The notes beneath the pieces were generated by a model, which did not search any database, was not told the DNA's origin, and saw only the letters and a program-made list of their open reading frames with translations. 64,000 nucleotides of DNA from Abelmoschus esculentus (Eukaryota; Streptophyta; Magnoliopsida; Malvales; Malvaceae): positions 17,696,517 to 17,760,516 of the forward strand of contig JAUCBN010000005.1 of NCBI GenBank assembly GCA_035048815.1. Reading direction: 5' to 3'. Below are positions 22,206 through 34,801 of this stretch, piece by piece. How positions within the stretch are numbered: the first letter of the stretch is position 1; the number at the start of each line of letters is the position of its first letter. The position numbers were made by a program, and so were the translations under genes.

Positions 22206-25030
22206 TTCATATAACACCCTAAATCCAAATATTACATTTGATCTCCAAGTTTAAAGTCATTATCATAAAAATTTGTTTTTAAAGAACAAAACACAATCAA
22301 TTTAATAAAATATAACTCATACATTTGAGAATAATAATAAATCTAAGTATTTCAAAAGTGTAACGGATCTCCGAATAATACAAGTATTCAACGTAACTCA
22401 ATTACAAAATAAGAGTTACAAATTACATATATAAGGTCCTACGAAATATATAACCCAATATATCTAGTAATTGTACTCAAACCACTAAGTTAATATTAAG
22501 AATCTCACACTTGATTATCCCTCCTTGCTGATGGAGGCTCGAAAGTCCTTGTAGATACTTCAAACTCTTTTTATTCGTATAGATGTAGTATTTCTCCCTA
22601 TAGAGATATGCCTCCATATCTTAAACACGAAGATAACTGCGGTAAGCTCTAGGTCATGAGTAGGACAATTCTATTCATGCAGTTTAAGTTGCCTCGAGGC
22701 ATACGCAACAACATTTTCTTCTAGCATAAGAACACATCATAAACCATTCAAAGATGCATCACTAAACACAATATAGTCCTTTTTCGACTCGAGTTGAGTC
22801 AAAATTGGTGCATCGGTGAAGTAAACATTTAAATACTCAAAACATTGTTGTCTTCTCTCGTTCCAAACAAAAGAAAATCCCCTTTTCAATAACTTGGTCA
22901 ACGGTGCAGCCAAGATTGAGAAACCCTTTACAAACTGTTGATAATATCTCGTAAGTCTAAGAAAATTATGAACTTCTGGGACATTTTTAGGTGGTTTTCA
23001 CTCCACAATTGGTTGGATCTTTTGAGGTCAACACGGATCTCATCCACCGCTACGATATGACCCAAAAACGTTACCTCTGAGAGTCAAAACTCGTACTTAT
23101 TGAACTTGGCATAAAATATCCATCCTTTAACGTCTAAAGCACTACCAGAAGATGTTTATCATTTCTCTCTTTCGACTACGAGTATACCAAGATATCTTCT
23201 ACAAACACCACTACAAACTGATCCAAGTATGGCTGACAGATCTTGATCATGATGTTCATGAACGTTGTCGAGACATTAGTAAGCCCAAAAGCGTTACTAA
23301 GAACTCGTAGTGTCTATACCACGTCCTAATACAATTTTCTAAACATCATTTTCAATCACCTTCAACTGGTAGTAACAAGACATTAAGTCTATCTTTGAAA
23401 ACACTCAGGCACCTCGCAACTAATCGAACAAGTCATCGATTCTGAGAAAAGGGTAGCAATTCTTGATCATTACCTTGTTAAGCTGTCGATAGTCAATGCA
23501 CATTCTCTTTGACCCATTTTTCTTTTCACAAACAGAATTGGAGCACCCCCAAGGTGAAACACCTAGTCGGATAAGCTTCTTTTCCAACAACTCTTGGATC
23601 TAATTCTTTAATTCTCTCATTTCGATAAGTGTCATACGGTAAGGGGTTATGGACATTGGTGTCTTGCCTAGTATCACCTCGATAGGAAACGCAAGTTCTT
23701 GATCCTACAGAAACCCGATAATTCCTCAGAAAACACATCGACAAACTCACAAATTATTCGAAGATGCTCCAAAATCGAACCTTCAACTCTCATATCAATC
23801 ACATGAGCTAGAAAAGCTTAACAACCTTGTGTCATTTTTTGTTCCACTAAAGCTGAAACAACATTAGGAATACAAGGATTCCTTTCTCCTCTCACCACCA
23901 ACTTGGATTCATCAACAACTCTTAGCTTTAAACTTTTGGTCCTACAACCCAAGTTAGCATCATACTAAAAAAGTCAATCCATACTTAGAATCGCATCAAA
24001 CTCCTAAAAAGGCAAGACCATAAGAAATTAAACCTTGAACCTTGATTAGACACTACCGATACACTTTATCCACTTTCGTATATAAACCAAACGAATTTGT
24101 CACCCAAACTTTTATCTCCGGATCCTTGTCTGGTAAACCTTATTGTTGAGCTATCACACTACGGATATTGGAATGCGTATACCAAGAGACCACTAATGCT
24201 ACTATAGGTACTGAGAACAAAGAGAAAGTACCTGATCTAGTATCGATAGAATCGCACTCCTGAGCTCTGACTACATACTATCTTGTTGGTTCCTTAATGA
24301 TGAACTGAAATGTGCCCCTTCTTTGATGGTCGGTGGTTTAACTCACCTCTTCTCTAGAAAAGCCTCCTCTCCTTTAAGACGGATAAGAGGTTCTCGGTGT
24401 TTGAACCCGTACAATAGTAGCAATAGCAAGGCAATCCTTCACAAGATTATCTAGAGATTCACACTTAAAAAAACTTGATTCGGCCCCTAACACTCACCAT
24501 GGTGCCTACGCCCATACTGATTATAAACTGGTTTTGATAACTCCCTTGATAACTATCAGGACTTAGCATGGACGAAGATGATGAAGGCCTTCTATGACCA
24601 GCAGACTCTAACCTATATTCTGAGCTCAAACCCTTATTCGATGCTCCCTTCTTTGGATTCATCGGTTTTTGTCCCTCTTGGACTGAGACAACTAACTATT
24701 AGAGAAGTTCTAATTTCTCTCACTAGAATTCCCTTGACCTCCAGTAGAGTCATATGTCAAACCCTGCACTTGCGCTAAAGCTTTAACACTAGTTGTCAAC
24801 TCAAAAAATACTTGAGGTGGAGCGTCTGTTAGATAAGTCTGGACTTTCTTTCTTAAATCTCTTGTAAACCTCTTGCATCTCATACTTTCGGTATCTATCA
24901 ACTCAGGTATATACCTACTCAACTTTATAAATTTTTGCTCATAATCAAAGACTGTACGACTACCTCGCACTAAGTAGGTGAATTGATCCCTTAATCAGTT
25001 GACGTGACTCTTGCCCATATTCTTCTTTTT
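22206..25030 (-). pseudogene. Second gypsy element, truncated and degraded
   Basis: The minus strand carries gypsy domains in order: gag at 25020-24465 (TVFDYEQKFIKLSRYIPELI, MRCKRFTRDLRKKVQTYL), protease near 24230-23870, RT near 23700-23150 and RNase H near 23100-22560. The gag closely resembles that of the element at 1-4087, so both are one lineage. Near 22206-22545 the sequence matches part of that element's LTR (compare TATATCTAGTAATTGTACTC with TATATCTAATAACTGTACTC), joined directly to RNase H. Integrase is therefore deleted. Stops are frequent throughout. Confidence 0.8.
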
Positions 25031-27600
25031 AAACCCATATATCCAAAGCGTTTAACAGTTTTCCCAAAGCGCTCAAACCAAGCTCTAGGAGATTGCTTGA
25101 GTCCATACAAAGACTTTTTCAGTTTACACACTTTTCCAGCTCCAAACCCTTTTTCAAAACCGGGTGGAAGACTCGTGAATATTTCTTCTTTGAAATCTCC
25201 ATTGAGAAAAACATTTTTAATGTCCAATTGAAACAAAGGCCAATTGGAATTGACTGTCAGTGACAACAAGACTCTAATAGAGTTTATTTTAGCTACGAGT
25301 AAAATTTTTTGCTACAAGTCTACCTTTATACTGCTCAGTACTACCATTTGCCTTACTTTTTATAAACCCACTTGAATGTTTCTTGGAATTAACTTCAAGG
25401 CATTCATTTCTTCAAACACTGTCAATCTCTAATTCGGATCATCCAATGCTTCTTGCATGTTTCTTGGCACAACAAGTTTTAAAATATTAGTGGTAAATGC
25501 CTTATGTGTTTCAGATAAGTGATCATATGTTATGTATTTGGCAATACGATGTTTGGTGCAGGTTCGAGTTCCTTTTCATAGGGCAATAGAAATGTCAAGG
25601 TCGGTTTCTTGTGGGATAATGGGATCATGATTTTTTGAAGTTGTTAGGCTTCCTAAATTTTCATTGGAAGGTATAGGTGGGTTTAAGGCAACAGGCAAAG
25701 ATGTGAGATTTTTTTCTAAACTAGGAATGGAAGTTGAACCAGAAATACTTGAGATATTTAGAGTGCCTTTGCCCGGGATTTTTGTTAGAGCTTGTGCTGG
25801 GACCATTGAACCATCTTTGTTTATCTCAAGAACCTTTTTTTTAGAATAAACCACAAGCTCAAGATTATTTCGATTTTTTTCCATTCGCAGTATTTCTTTT
25901 TTTGATAGATCAATTTCAGAGGTGACAATTGTATGTTTAATTCCTTTTTTTTAAAACTTCAAGTGAATGATCTAAATTACATTAGGAAGAGGCTTAGATA
26001 TTTCCCCAAAATTTGATTCTTTTAAACTCTCCCCTAAATTAAATATTGATGAAATATGAGGTTTTTTCCACAAAGGTAGCATTTAAAGTTACGTGAAAAC
26101 GTTTTGTTTGTGGATTAAAAAATTTATAGCCCCTACTATTTGGAGCATAACCCAAAAAAATACCTTTTCGATTCTAGGATCCAATTTGGACCGTGATCGT
26201 TTAGGAATGTGCACATATGTAGTGCAACGAAAAATTTTATATTGTATATTCGATTTAATTCGGGATTCATGAAAAAAAACTTTTCAAACAGTTTAATGGA
26301 GTATTATACTTTAAAACCCTTGTTGTCTTCCTATTAACTAGGTATGCCACTGTTAAAATTACATATCCCTACAAGTATTTTGGGACATTCATGTAAAACA
26401 TTATAGATCTAGTAACTTTCAACAAATATTTATTTTTTCTTTCAGCTACCCCATTTTGTTCATGGGTGTCAGGGCAAGAAGATTGGTGTAAAATTCTTTT
26501 TCTTTTAATTTTTTTTCACATATTGGTTAAAGTACTTTGTTTCATTATCAGTTCTTAAAATACTAATTTTTGTTTGAAAGTGATTTTCGATCATATTGTA
26601 AAATTCTTTGAAAATCTTGTCAACCTCAGATTTTTCTTTCATAAAAAAACCCAACAAAGACGAGTGTGATCATCTGTAAATGTCATAAACCATTATTTTT
26701 TGGACAATGTGGTTACTTTTAAAGGTCCCCACACATCACTATAAAATAAATAAAAGAGTTTTAAAGTAACAAAAGGCTTTGAGAAATAAGATATACGTTG
26801 ACTTTTTGTTAAAATGTAACACTCACATTGAAATGTTAAAGGATTAATATTTTTAAATAACCACGAAAATAAGTGTTTCATATAAGAAAAACTAGGGTGA
26901 CCTAACTGACAATGCCATGCCATTATTTGATCACGGATAGAAAGAGAACTGACACTACTAAATCCTTGACCATTAATCATCCTAGCACTTTCAGTCCTCT
27001 TCCCCGAGCTTGGTCCTGAAAGGTATAATGAGAGTTAGAAAACATGACACAACAATTATAATCTTTGGATAATTTGCTAACCGACAAAAGATTACAAGTA
27101 AGTCTAGGAACATGGAGGACAAATGTAAGTTTTATCCTTTTAGATATTTTTACCGAACCTTTTCCGACAATAGGTGAGGAGGTTCCATATGTAATTCTAA
27201 CTTCTTTATTTTTAGGACATGGTGAGTATGATTGAAACAAGTTCAAAGAATTTGTCATATAATCAGATGTTTCTGAATCAATTGTCCATGAAGAAGAAAA
27301 TCTTAAACAACATGAAAGAGCATTTATGTCATTACCTGTTTGAGCCGCAGAAACATTAGGGGTATTGGAGATCGAATTAGACTTCAACGGTGTCAGAAGT
27401 TGCTCCAGTTGTTCTTTGGTGATGGTGTTTGTATCAACCTCGGTTGAATAAGCACACCCAACTTTATCTCCGTTTCTACCTTTGAAATTCGCAGGCTTCC
27501 CATGGATTTTCCAGCATGTTTCACGTGTGTGGCATGGCCTATTATAGTAGTCACACCAAACACTAGATTTCTCTCCTAGTTTCGGTTGATGTACTGGGTT
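25031..27600 (-). pseudogene. Ty1/copia element remnant, truncated in RT
   Basis: On the minus strand the order is a zinc knuckle near 27555-27480 (CDYYNRPCHTRETCWKIHG, with one cysteine of the CCHC box changed), protease at 27387-26977 (WTIDSETSDYMTN, in which the DSG active site reads DSE; LLSVSKLS), the pre-integrase domain at 26980-26693 (WHCQLGHPSFSYMKHLF), diverged integrase to about 26000, a serine/proline-rich hinge at 25884-25576 and RT at 25500-25031 (FQLDIKNVFLNGDF, LPPGFEKGFGAG, KLKKSLYGLKQSPRAWFERF). RT stops abruptly after RFGYMGL, where gypsy gag begins. RNase H and both LTRs are missing. Confidence 0.85.
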
Positions 27601-27649
27601 ATGGCAACATCTGGTCCTTTATTGCCCAACATCACTTTTCTTCTACTAA

Positions 27650-28418
27650 AAATATTCGAATAATAAATATACGAATAAAAATCATATATTCAATATAAAT
27701 ATTCGAATATTTATGATTTTTATTCGTATATTTATTATTTGAATATACAGATATTTTTATTTGAATATACGAATTTTTTATTTGAATATTTAAAATTCAA
27801 ATATTTTATTCGAAAATTTTTAAATCAAAATATTAATATATTTATTATTTTATTTGAATATTTATTCTACGAATATTTTTATTTGAATATCTAAAAGATT
27901 TATTTGGATATTTAAAAGCTAAATATTTTATTTGAATATTTTTAGGGTTTAAGTTTTAAGGATTTAAGATTTAGGATTTGGGGTTTAGAGTTTATAAATA
28001 AATTTTTATTAATTTGAATCTTTTATTTATTATATAGTAATTTAATTATTATTTTTAATTAAATTATAAACAATTAAATATAAAGGATTAAATATTAGAA
28101 ATAATAAATATATATAAGTAATAGTGTTATATATTAGTAAAATATGTTTAGCTTAATGGTTAAGCTATTTGAATTCTATACTTTTTTACTCGAGTTCAAA
28201 CCCACTTAGAAGCATGTTTGAGATTATTTTTTTCACTAAATGTGTAATTATTCTATTTTATATTTAACTGTCACGTCAGTAGTCCGTTACTCCTTTAACG
28301 GCAGATGACTATTTTAATACCAAATTAATAATTTATCGGTGTATTTGATTCTTTTTAAAGCATTGTGGTCAAACCGATATCAACCCCATAATATGGTGAC
28401 TATCCGTGTAGTTTACCC
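27650..28418. mobile_element. GGGTAAAC-type MITE, right part
   Basis: The right end GTTTACCC at 28411-28418 is identical to the ends of the MITEs at 9052-9565 and 44437-45933. The interior is rich in AATATTCGAATA palindromes (27650-27900), like 45000-45480. It includes a CCGTTACTCCTTTAACGG block and a tRNA-like module (28148-28210). I could not find the matching left end, so this copy is probably truncated; the left coordinate is approximate. Confidence 0.6.
28148..28210 (+). repeat. tRNA-like A-box/B-box module
   Basis: TTTAGCTTAATGGTTAAGC resembles a tRNA D-arm with pol III A box, and GAGTTCAAACCC about 35 bp on resembles the B box/T-arm. No acceptor stem can be formed, so this is not a tRNA gene. 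Similar modules lie in the 44437-45933 MITE and in the solo LTR near 53163. Confidence 0.5.
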
Positions 28419-29401
28419 TAAATTGAATAAAATAATTTATTAAAATGTTAGACTCGTTTATTAAAATTAAAATAAATTATAGTTTTCAAAACTTAATTTT
28501 CTTTGCTCTCACTTTTCTACTGTACCAAGCAATAGAGAAGAAACAAATTTATTTTTCTTCTAGTTTTTCATTCTCTCAATCAAATACAACAACGATATAT
28601 ATATTATTTTTTTTATTTTTTCATCACTTTAATTTTTTATCCTTCTAATTTTTTTTCCTATCATGACCCTAGTTGAAGACCCTACTCAATTAGGAATTTC
28701 AGAAGTGAAATCGAAGAAATTAGAGAAAATAAGTTAATTTCAGATAAAAAGGGAAAACTAATGAAGAACAACAGAGTTTCAATCTATCCAGAGAGTGACA
28801 TCGTTTTAAGGAGTGAGAAGATTGCATCACATGATTATTTAAATGAAGCATGTGAGGCGTAGCAGCAAAAATTGTGATGCACTGAAGCACAAGAGATAAC
28901 CTCAAGGAAGGCCGTTGAACCAATTGACAAAAGGAAAAAAATTCTTTTAGCGACCAATTGATTTATTAAAAAAGAAGAACATACTAAAAATCTTATTTTG
29001 GATGAATGAACTTTTGTAATTTTCTCTTCTGAAATATTTCTCTGTATTTTTGAAACCCTTTCTTATTTCTTTAAGTTTAATCTATAACACTTTCTACCAA
29101 GTAAAATCTTAAAAGAGTTATCACTAAAAGAAAAGAAAATCCGTCGTCCAAAGAAATTCAACTATATAAATTATTTTATTATTTTTTAAAATTACATATT
29201 ATTGTATTACATTTATCCTCTGTTTAAAGTCTAAAAATGTAAAAGAAGCAACGAATTATGATTATTTGATTATACAAAAAAAGGTTTAAATCAATTTAAA
29301 ATGAATTAAGTATGAACACTAATTAAAAGGCCTAATGATCAATCTACTTTAGGTACTAAATAAATCCTTAAAAATAAATTAGGTGACAGTGATAATATAG
29401 T
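28419..29401. repeat. Dispersed duplication, copy 1
   Basis: This block is closely similar, in the same orientation, to 38905-39764 just past the PRR7-like gene. Both begin TAAATTGAATAAAATAATTTATT and end with GATAATATAGTA. Copy 1 has an extra ~125 bp near 29105-29227. Homology starts exactly at the MITE edge (28418). No coding function recognised; mismatches are not concentrated at third positions of any frame I tried. Confidence 0.85.
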
Positions 29402-29500
29402 ACTCCCTCCGTCTCACAAATAATGTCTCTTATTGACTTTTTGAAAGTTAATTTGAAATAAAAGAATTGTTTGTTTTATTCCTACTATTGACAGGCCTTT
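29402..29500. mobile_element. Stowaway-like MITE end
   Basis: CTCCCTCCGTCTCACAAATA directly after TA matches the well-known Stowaway (Tc1/mariner) terminal consensus. The complementary right terminus is not visible, so only one end is supported and the right coordinate is arbitrary. Confidence 0.55.
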
Positions 29501-29621
29501 TATCGGTCTTACAAGGTGATTTAAAACCTTATTTACATACCACAAATCAAGGGGAAAAAATCATTGGTTTGAGAAAATGAAGGACAACTATAAATCTTTT
29601 CCTAAAAAACAATAATTGACA

Positions 29622-29733
29622 GCTTTCTATCATATTTACATGTAATTAGTCAATATTTTCTAAACAATTCTGATTAAGCTTTCTACCATATTTACATGTA
29701 ATTAGTCAATATTTCTTAAACAATTATGATTTT
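29622..29733. repeat. Two-copy 56-bp tandem repeat
   Basis: Copies at 29622-29677 and 29678-29733 share GCTTTCTACCATATTTACAT and GTAATTAGTCAATATT with a handful of mismatches. Confidence 0.85.
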
Positions 29734-30239
29734 TAACAAGGTTGTATTGGAAGCAATGGGTTAACAATTTATCATCTTTACCATAACTCATCATCTTTCA
29801 GCAGAACATGGTGATGTGAGTATAGGACAACGCACCTTATTATATTTTTCAAATGTTGGGTGCTTGAATTTAGGAGTAGAACTATAACCGAGACAAGGCT
29901 AAGTTTATTATCGTTAATTGTGCCAAAAGTGTCCACTACCTCCATGACAGTTAAATGTATAAACCAGCCTAGTAACCGACAATAGGTTACTGTAAAAATC
30001 AACTTTCCAGCTTTAGGAAAAAATAAAATAATGTAAAGAAAAAGAAAAGAAAATTACACAATAGACTCAAGTACAAGACTTTAATTACAATTAGTTGTCC
30101 TAAATACAATAGACATCTAATTCTATTTTTTAGGAAATAAACTTTAATTTAAACTACTATTTACACAAAAACTTTAACTCTATCTTTCAAGAAGTAGACT
30201 TTAATTTAAACATAAGAACTCTAAATCTATATAATTTTA

Positions 30240-33200
30240 CTCCCCACAAGTAAGAGAATATACTTTATATATTCCCAACTTGAATAATAACTTTTCGAAA
30301 GAAGCTTTTGAAAATGCTTTTGTAAGCACATCTGTCACTTGTTCTTTTGTAGAAACATAGGTTAAAGAAGTTATCCCATTAATAATGTTTTCTGAGATAA
30401 AATGTCAATCAATCTCCATATTGTTCTTCCTATCAAGATGAATTAGATTTTGAGCAATTTGTATGGCGGACTGATTATCACAAAAAATCTCAAATTTCTC
30501 ATCCTGGTTCGCATCTAGTACTTTCAGTAGCTTTAACAATCAAATTTCTTTACACATTCTCAATGCTAAAGTCATATATTATGCTTCAACACTGCTTCTA
30601 GATACAATTGTTTGTTTCTTACTTCTTCAGGTCACTAGATTTTTCCAAACAAAAGAATAATAACCACTAGTTAATCTTTTTTTTTTGGTCAATTTGCCTA
30701 CCCATCTTGAATCTGAAAGATCTGAACAGTTTTTTCTTGAGTTTTTTTAAATAGCAATCCATGCTCCAATGTCCTTTTCAAGTATCTCAAAATTCTAATT
30801 GTAACTTTCATGTAATCTTCCCTTGGATCAATCATGTGTTGATTGATAACATTAACTAGAAAGACAATATCTAGTATGGTTAATGACAAATAAATTAACT
30901 TTCTTACTAACCTTTGACAACTTTATGGTTTAAGTCCTCTCTATTGAATTTTAATCCTACTTTCATGAGAGTATCAACTAGTTTGCATCCCAACCTTTAT
31001 GTTTCATTAAGTAAACCAATAACATATTTTTCTATGGTTTATTACCAAACCTTTTCTCGATCTAGCAACCTTCATGCGTAGAAAGTATCTGAGTTTTTTT
31101 AGGTTTTTTGTTTTAAATTTTGTATTTAGCAACATTTTCAAGTGACGTATCTCTTAATCATCATCACTTTTCAGAATTATGTCATTCACATGTACTATTA
31201 AAATAACCATGCTCTAGGTGTTTGTTTCAAACCATAGATGGATTCACTAAGTCTGCAAACTTTCTAATCATCTTTTACCGACTTCTAACCCGAAGGTACT
31301 CTCATGTATACTTCTTCCTGTTTTCTTTAAGAAAGATATTCTTAATGTCAAGTTGATAAAGTATTTAATCCTTATTTAGTGTCATCTTAAGAGAACTTTA
31401 ATTGTATTTAGTTTAGCTACAATAGCAAAGGTCTCATTATACTCAATTTCAAGATCTGAGTAAAACTCTTAGCTATCAATCTTGCTTTATATCTCTATAT
31501 ACTATCATCAGAGTTGTATTTTATGGACAACACCCACTTGCATCCAACTAGTTTTTTATCCTACAGAAGATCTGTAATGTTCCAAATATCATTATTTTCA
31601 AGTTCTTCAATCTCCTCTTCAACAACCCTTCTCCACTTAGGATCTTGTAGAGCCTCCTCAATAGTGTCAGTATATGTTCTTTATGTAAGCAAGCTATAAA
31701 AGTCTTTAAAGGATGACAATAGATTACCTACAGCATTCTCATTGGCAATTGAACAGTCCAATTCTTGGTAAGTGTCTCTGGAATAGTTTTCCATTTTTTT
31801 TGGTGTAAACTTTCAATTGCATATAAGACTGAGGGGTTTGTAAGGAAGAATTTAGGTGAATATTAAGTAGTAGCAATAGGTGAAGGGTGAAAATTGTAGG
31901 TGTAATAATAGGTAATTAAGTAAAGTTCTTGAAGAATAAACCTAATTTGTAGGAGGCTAAAAAAATCACAATTCCCCCTTGATTTTTAGTCATATAGAAA
32001 TAAGGTTCTTGTTCAAAAAAAGTAAGATCCAAGGATGTAAAAAAATTATGAGAAAAATGATAACAATTGTAACCTTTATTGAGTGAAAAATACCCTATTA
32101 AGATACACTTTAAAGATCTAGGGTCAAGTTTTGACCTAGAGCGAGCACAATCATTTACAAACACATTGCAACCAAAAACTTTGAAAGGTAAAATAAAGGA
32201 TAATGGTTTAAAATTTGGGTAACTTTCCAAAAAAACAAGTTTAGGTGTTCTACATTACAAAACTTTATTGGGCATTCGATTAATGAGATATATTGTATTT
32301 AACAAAGTCTCATCCCACAAATACTTAGGAGTGTTACTAGTGAATAACGAAGACTTGTTAAATGCTAACAAATGCCTATTTTTCTTTTTGCAACCCTATT
32401 TTATGGTGGTGTATCCACACAAGGACTTAATTGAATAATCATTTTTTTAAAAAAAAAATCCCCTAATGACTAGGTAAAATATTCACTCTCATTATCATAT
32501 TTGAATATTTGAATTTTAAATCCAAATTGAATTTCAATCATATTGTAAAATTTCTCAAAAACAGAGAATACTTTAGATTTATCCCTTAACAAATATGCCC
32601 AAGTTATTCTACTATGATCATCAATAAAAGTGACAAACCACCAATATCAGTTACATTCTTCACTCAAGAAGGACCCCAAACATCACTATGAATTAATTAA
32701 AAAGGTTGAGAAGGTTTGTAGAAAGATGATAAATAAGATTGTTGAGGTATTTGTTTTGATATAATATTTGAAAAATAGTTTTGAAATAATTTAAAAAGAT
32801 TACAAAACTAATGCAAAGTCCTAACAATTTAAAAATATGTTTGAAATGGTTTTATAGGCTTTTAACATGATTTAAAATGCTTTTATAGGTCCTAAATATC
32901 AATTTTATAAGGCTCGTATCGATACACTATTATTCTATATTGATACGTGTATGTAAAACTATTTTCCAAAAATGAAACCCATTATGTTTTTCTCCAAAGG
33001 CTCTTTCTAGATTTGACCGATATCGATACCCCTTTACGAGTATTGATACTCTATGCTGCAAAAGTGTAGATTTACTTGGAAATTGATCTCCAATGACTTC
33101 AAATTATCCCCAACGGTCATCAACGTCTATAAGCTCATTTGGTACCATAAAATGGACCTTCATACATCAAAGGAAAACCAATGCTTCAAATGTAACAACA

Positions 33201-34130
33201 ATATGATGTATTTATGTATAAGTGTTTAATTTTGTTCATTATTTCTTAGACAATATTTATGAGCTTTCATTGTTAAATTTGCTCAAGTGTTTAGGTTTGA
33301 GTGAGAGCTTAAGTTTGTAAACATTTATCCTGTGAGAGGAATTTCCTGTTTGCTTAAAATTTTCTTTATTTGAGAGGATTACCAAAGTCCTTTTTGTGAA
33401 CTTTAGATGCTAGATTCCGATAGTAAGTCTAGGTTGTAAGGTTGCTCCTTTATCCTCAAAAGAAAGAAATTCATAATGAATTTGAGAAATCTTTAATGGA
33501 AAGCTAAGCTAGTGGATGTAAGATTTGATTAGAAATTTGAATCACTTTAAATCCTTATGTTTATTATCCAATCTTTTTTCTTCCATCACAATTCACCCAA
33601 TCAACCTCTTTTCACTACTTGGCGGTAATATTGGTTGTAGCATCGAGCTTAACAAAGATGCTTTTGTCTGTTTAACACAAGGACATATGACATTTAAAAG
33701 AACTGGATTTTCTATTAACAAATAATTCAGAGAATAATTTAGCAAGATAATGAAAATTAAGATTTCCTAACTTCAAATATCATAACATTATATTATCGAT
33801 TTGCCTTAAAAAAATAGAAAAGCAAGAAGTATTTGATAATGTAGATGGTTGATTACCAAGAAGGACATAGAGACCATTTTACAAGATAACATTGCCAAGC
33901 ATCTTCCTCGAATTCATTGCCAACAAAAAAACAATCAAATTTAGTAACTATAATGAATAGTTCAAATTTTTGGAGAGTTTACTAACAGAGAGGAGATTGC
34001 ATGCAAGATTAGACACAAACAACACATTTTCAACCAGCAAGTTATCATTAATAAGGACTAGCCACTTCCTTTGATAGGAGAGAAAGAGCTTAAGTTGCAT
34101 GGATACGGATAGGGGTATGAATACGGATAT
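30240..34130 (-). pseudogene. Ty1/copia element remnant, interrupted
   Basis: Minus-strand order from 34130: VLFVSNLACNLLSVSKLSKN (end of protease), pre-integrase near 33800 (MLWYLKLGNLNFHYLAKLF, SELFVNRKSSSFKC), then a foreign block at about 32745-33530, then the integrase core (FIDDHSRITWAYLL, then DNESEYF) and its C-terminus at 32230-31916 (FKVFGCNVFVND, SKLDPRSLKCILIGY, FFEQEPYF), RT pieces near 31560-30950 and the RT/RNase H tail (DPREDYMKVTIRILRYLK, 30840-30770). It ends near 30240 with LGIYKVYSLTCGE. A TTGTGGGGAG polypurine-like tract lies nearby. The 3' LTR should occupy part of 29750-30235. Stops are numerous. Confidence 0.82.
32745..33530. repeat. LTR-like insertion with GTATCGATAC palindromes
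   Basis: This block interrupts the copia integrase/pre-integrase reading. It contains GTATCGATACAC, GATATCGATACCCC and GAGTATTGATACTC within 150 bp (32915-33055), the same motif family as the gypsy LTR at 5125-5420. Exact termini and a target duplication were not found. Confidence 0.5.
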
Positions 34131-34800
34131 GGGGATAGAAAACGACAATTTTTAAAATTATAAGGTACAGGTACAACAAAGGTACGACAAATATATAATA
34201 TATATAATCATTAAAATTTATAATATAATAAAGACTAAAATTATATTTGTAGTAATTTAAATTCACTTTTAATGATTTTTAAAATATTTTCTAACACTTA
34301 GATTAAAAGATTATTAAAATTAAATGGTTAAATTGAAAAAAAAAGTTAAAATTATTTTTTAAGTCATATTTTACAATTTAAACATTATTTGAAATACTTT
34401 TAAATTGAATTTATGACATTTGAGTCGAGTTTTTTACAAACTTAATTGTATATATATCTATATATATCTATATATTTCTATATGTATATACATAGGGGAA
34501 AACGGTGTATATATTGATTACAATTTTAATGACTTTCTATATGCATATATGAGATACATATATATTTTTCATATTTTTATATGTGACATATATAATATAT
34601 CATTTAGAGTTGATAGACTTAACTCAAATATGAAAACTGATAAATTAATTACTAAAAATTTCGAATCATTTGATTTTCAATTCCATAAATTAAACTTTAT
34701 TTTTTTTAATCTTTTATTGATTTTTAATTTTAATTTTAGTTCAATTCAAAGAAAATGAAGATTTTATTTTTTATTTTTAAATTAAATTTATTTGGGGACA
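34131..34800. other. AT-rich spacer with TA-rich microsatellite
   Basis: No coding signal recognised. 34105-34140 repeats GGATACGGATAGGGG-type units, and 34447-34495 is a TATATATCTATATA microsatellite. The block separates the copia remnant from the PRR7-like gene's upstream region. Confidence 0.5.
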
Positions 34801-34801
34801 T

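Noticed and set aside
28720..28923. Minus-strand protein shared with 39156-39440
   Set aside because: Both copies are open for 67-94 codons and similar, but only because the DNA block is duplicated. Codon-position bias is absent and no family is recognised.
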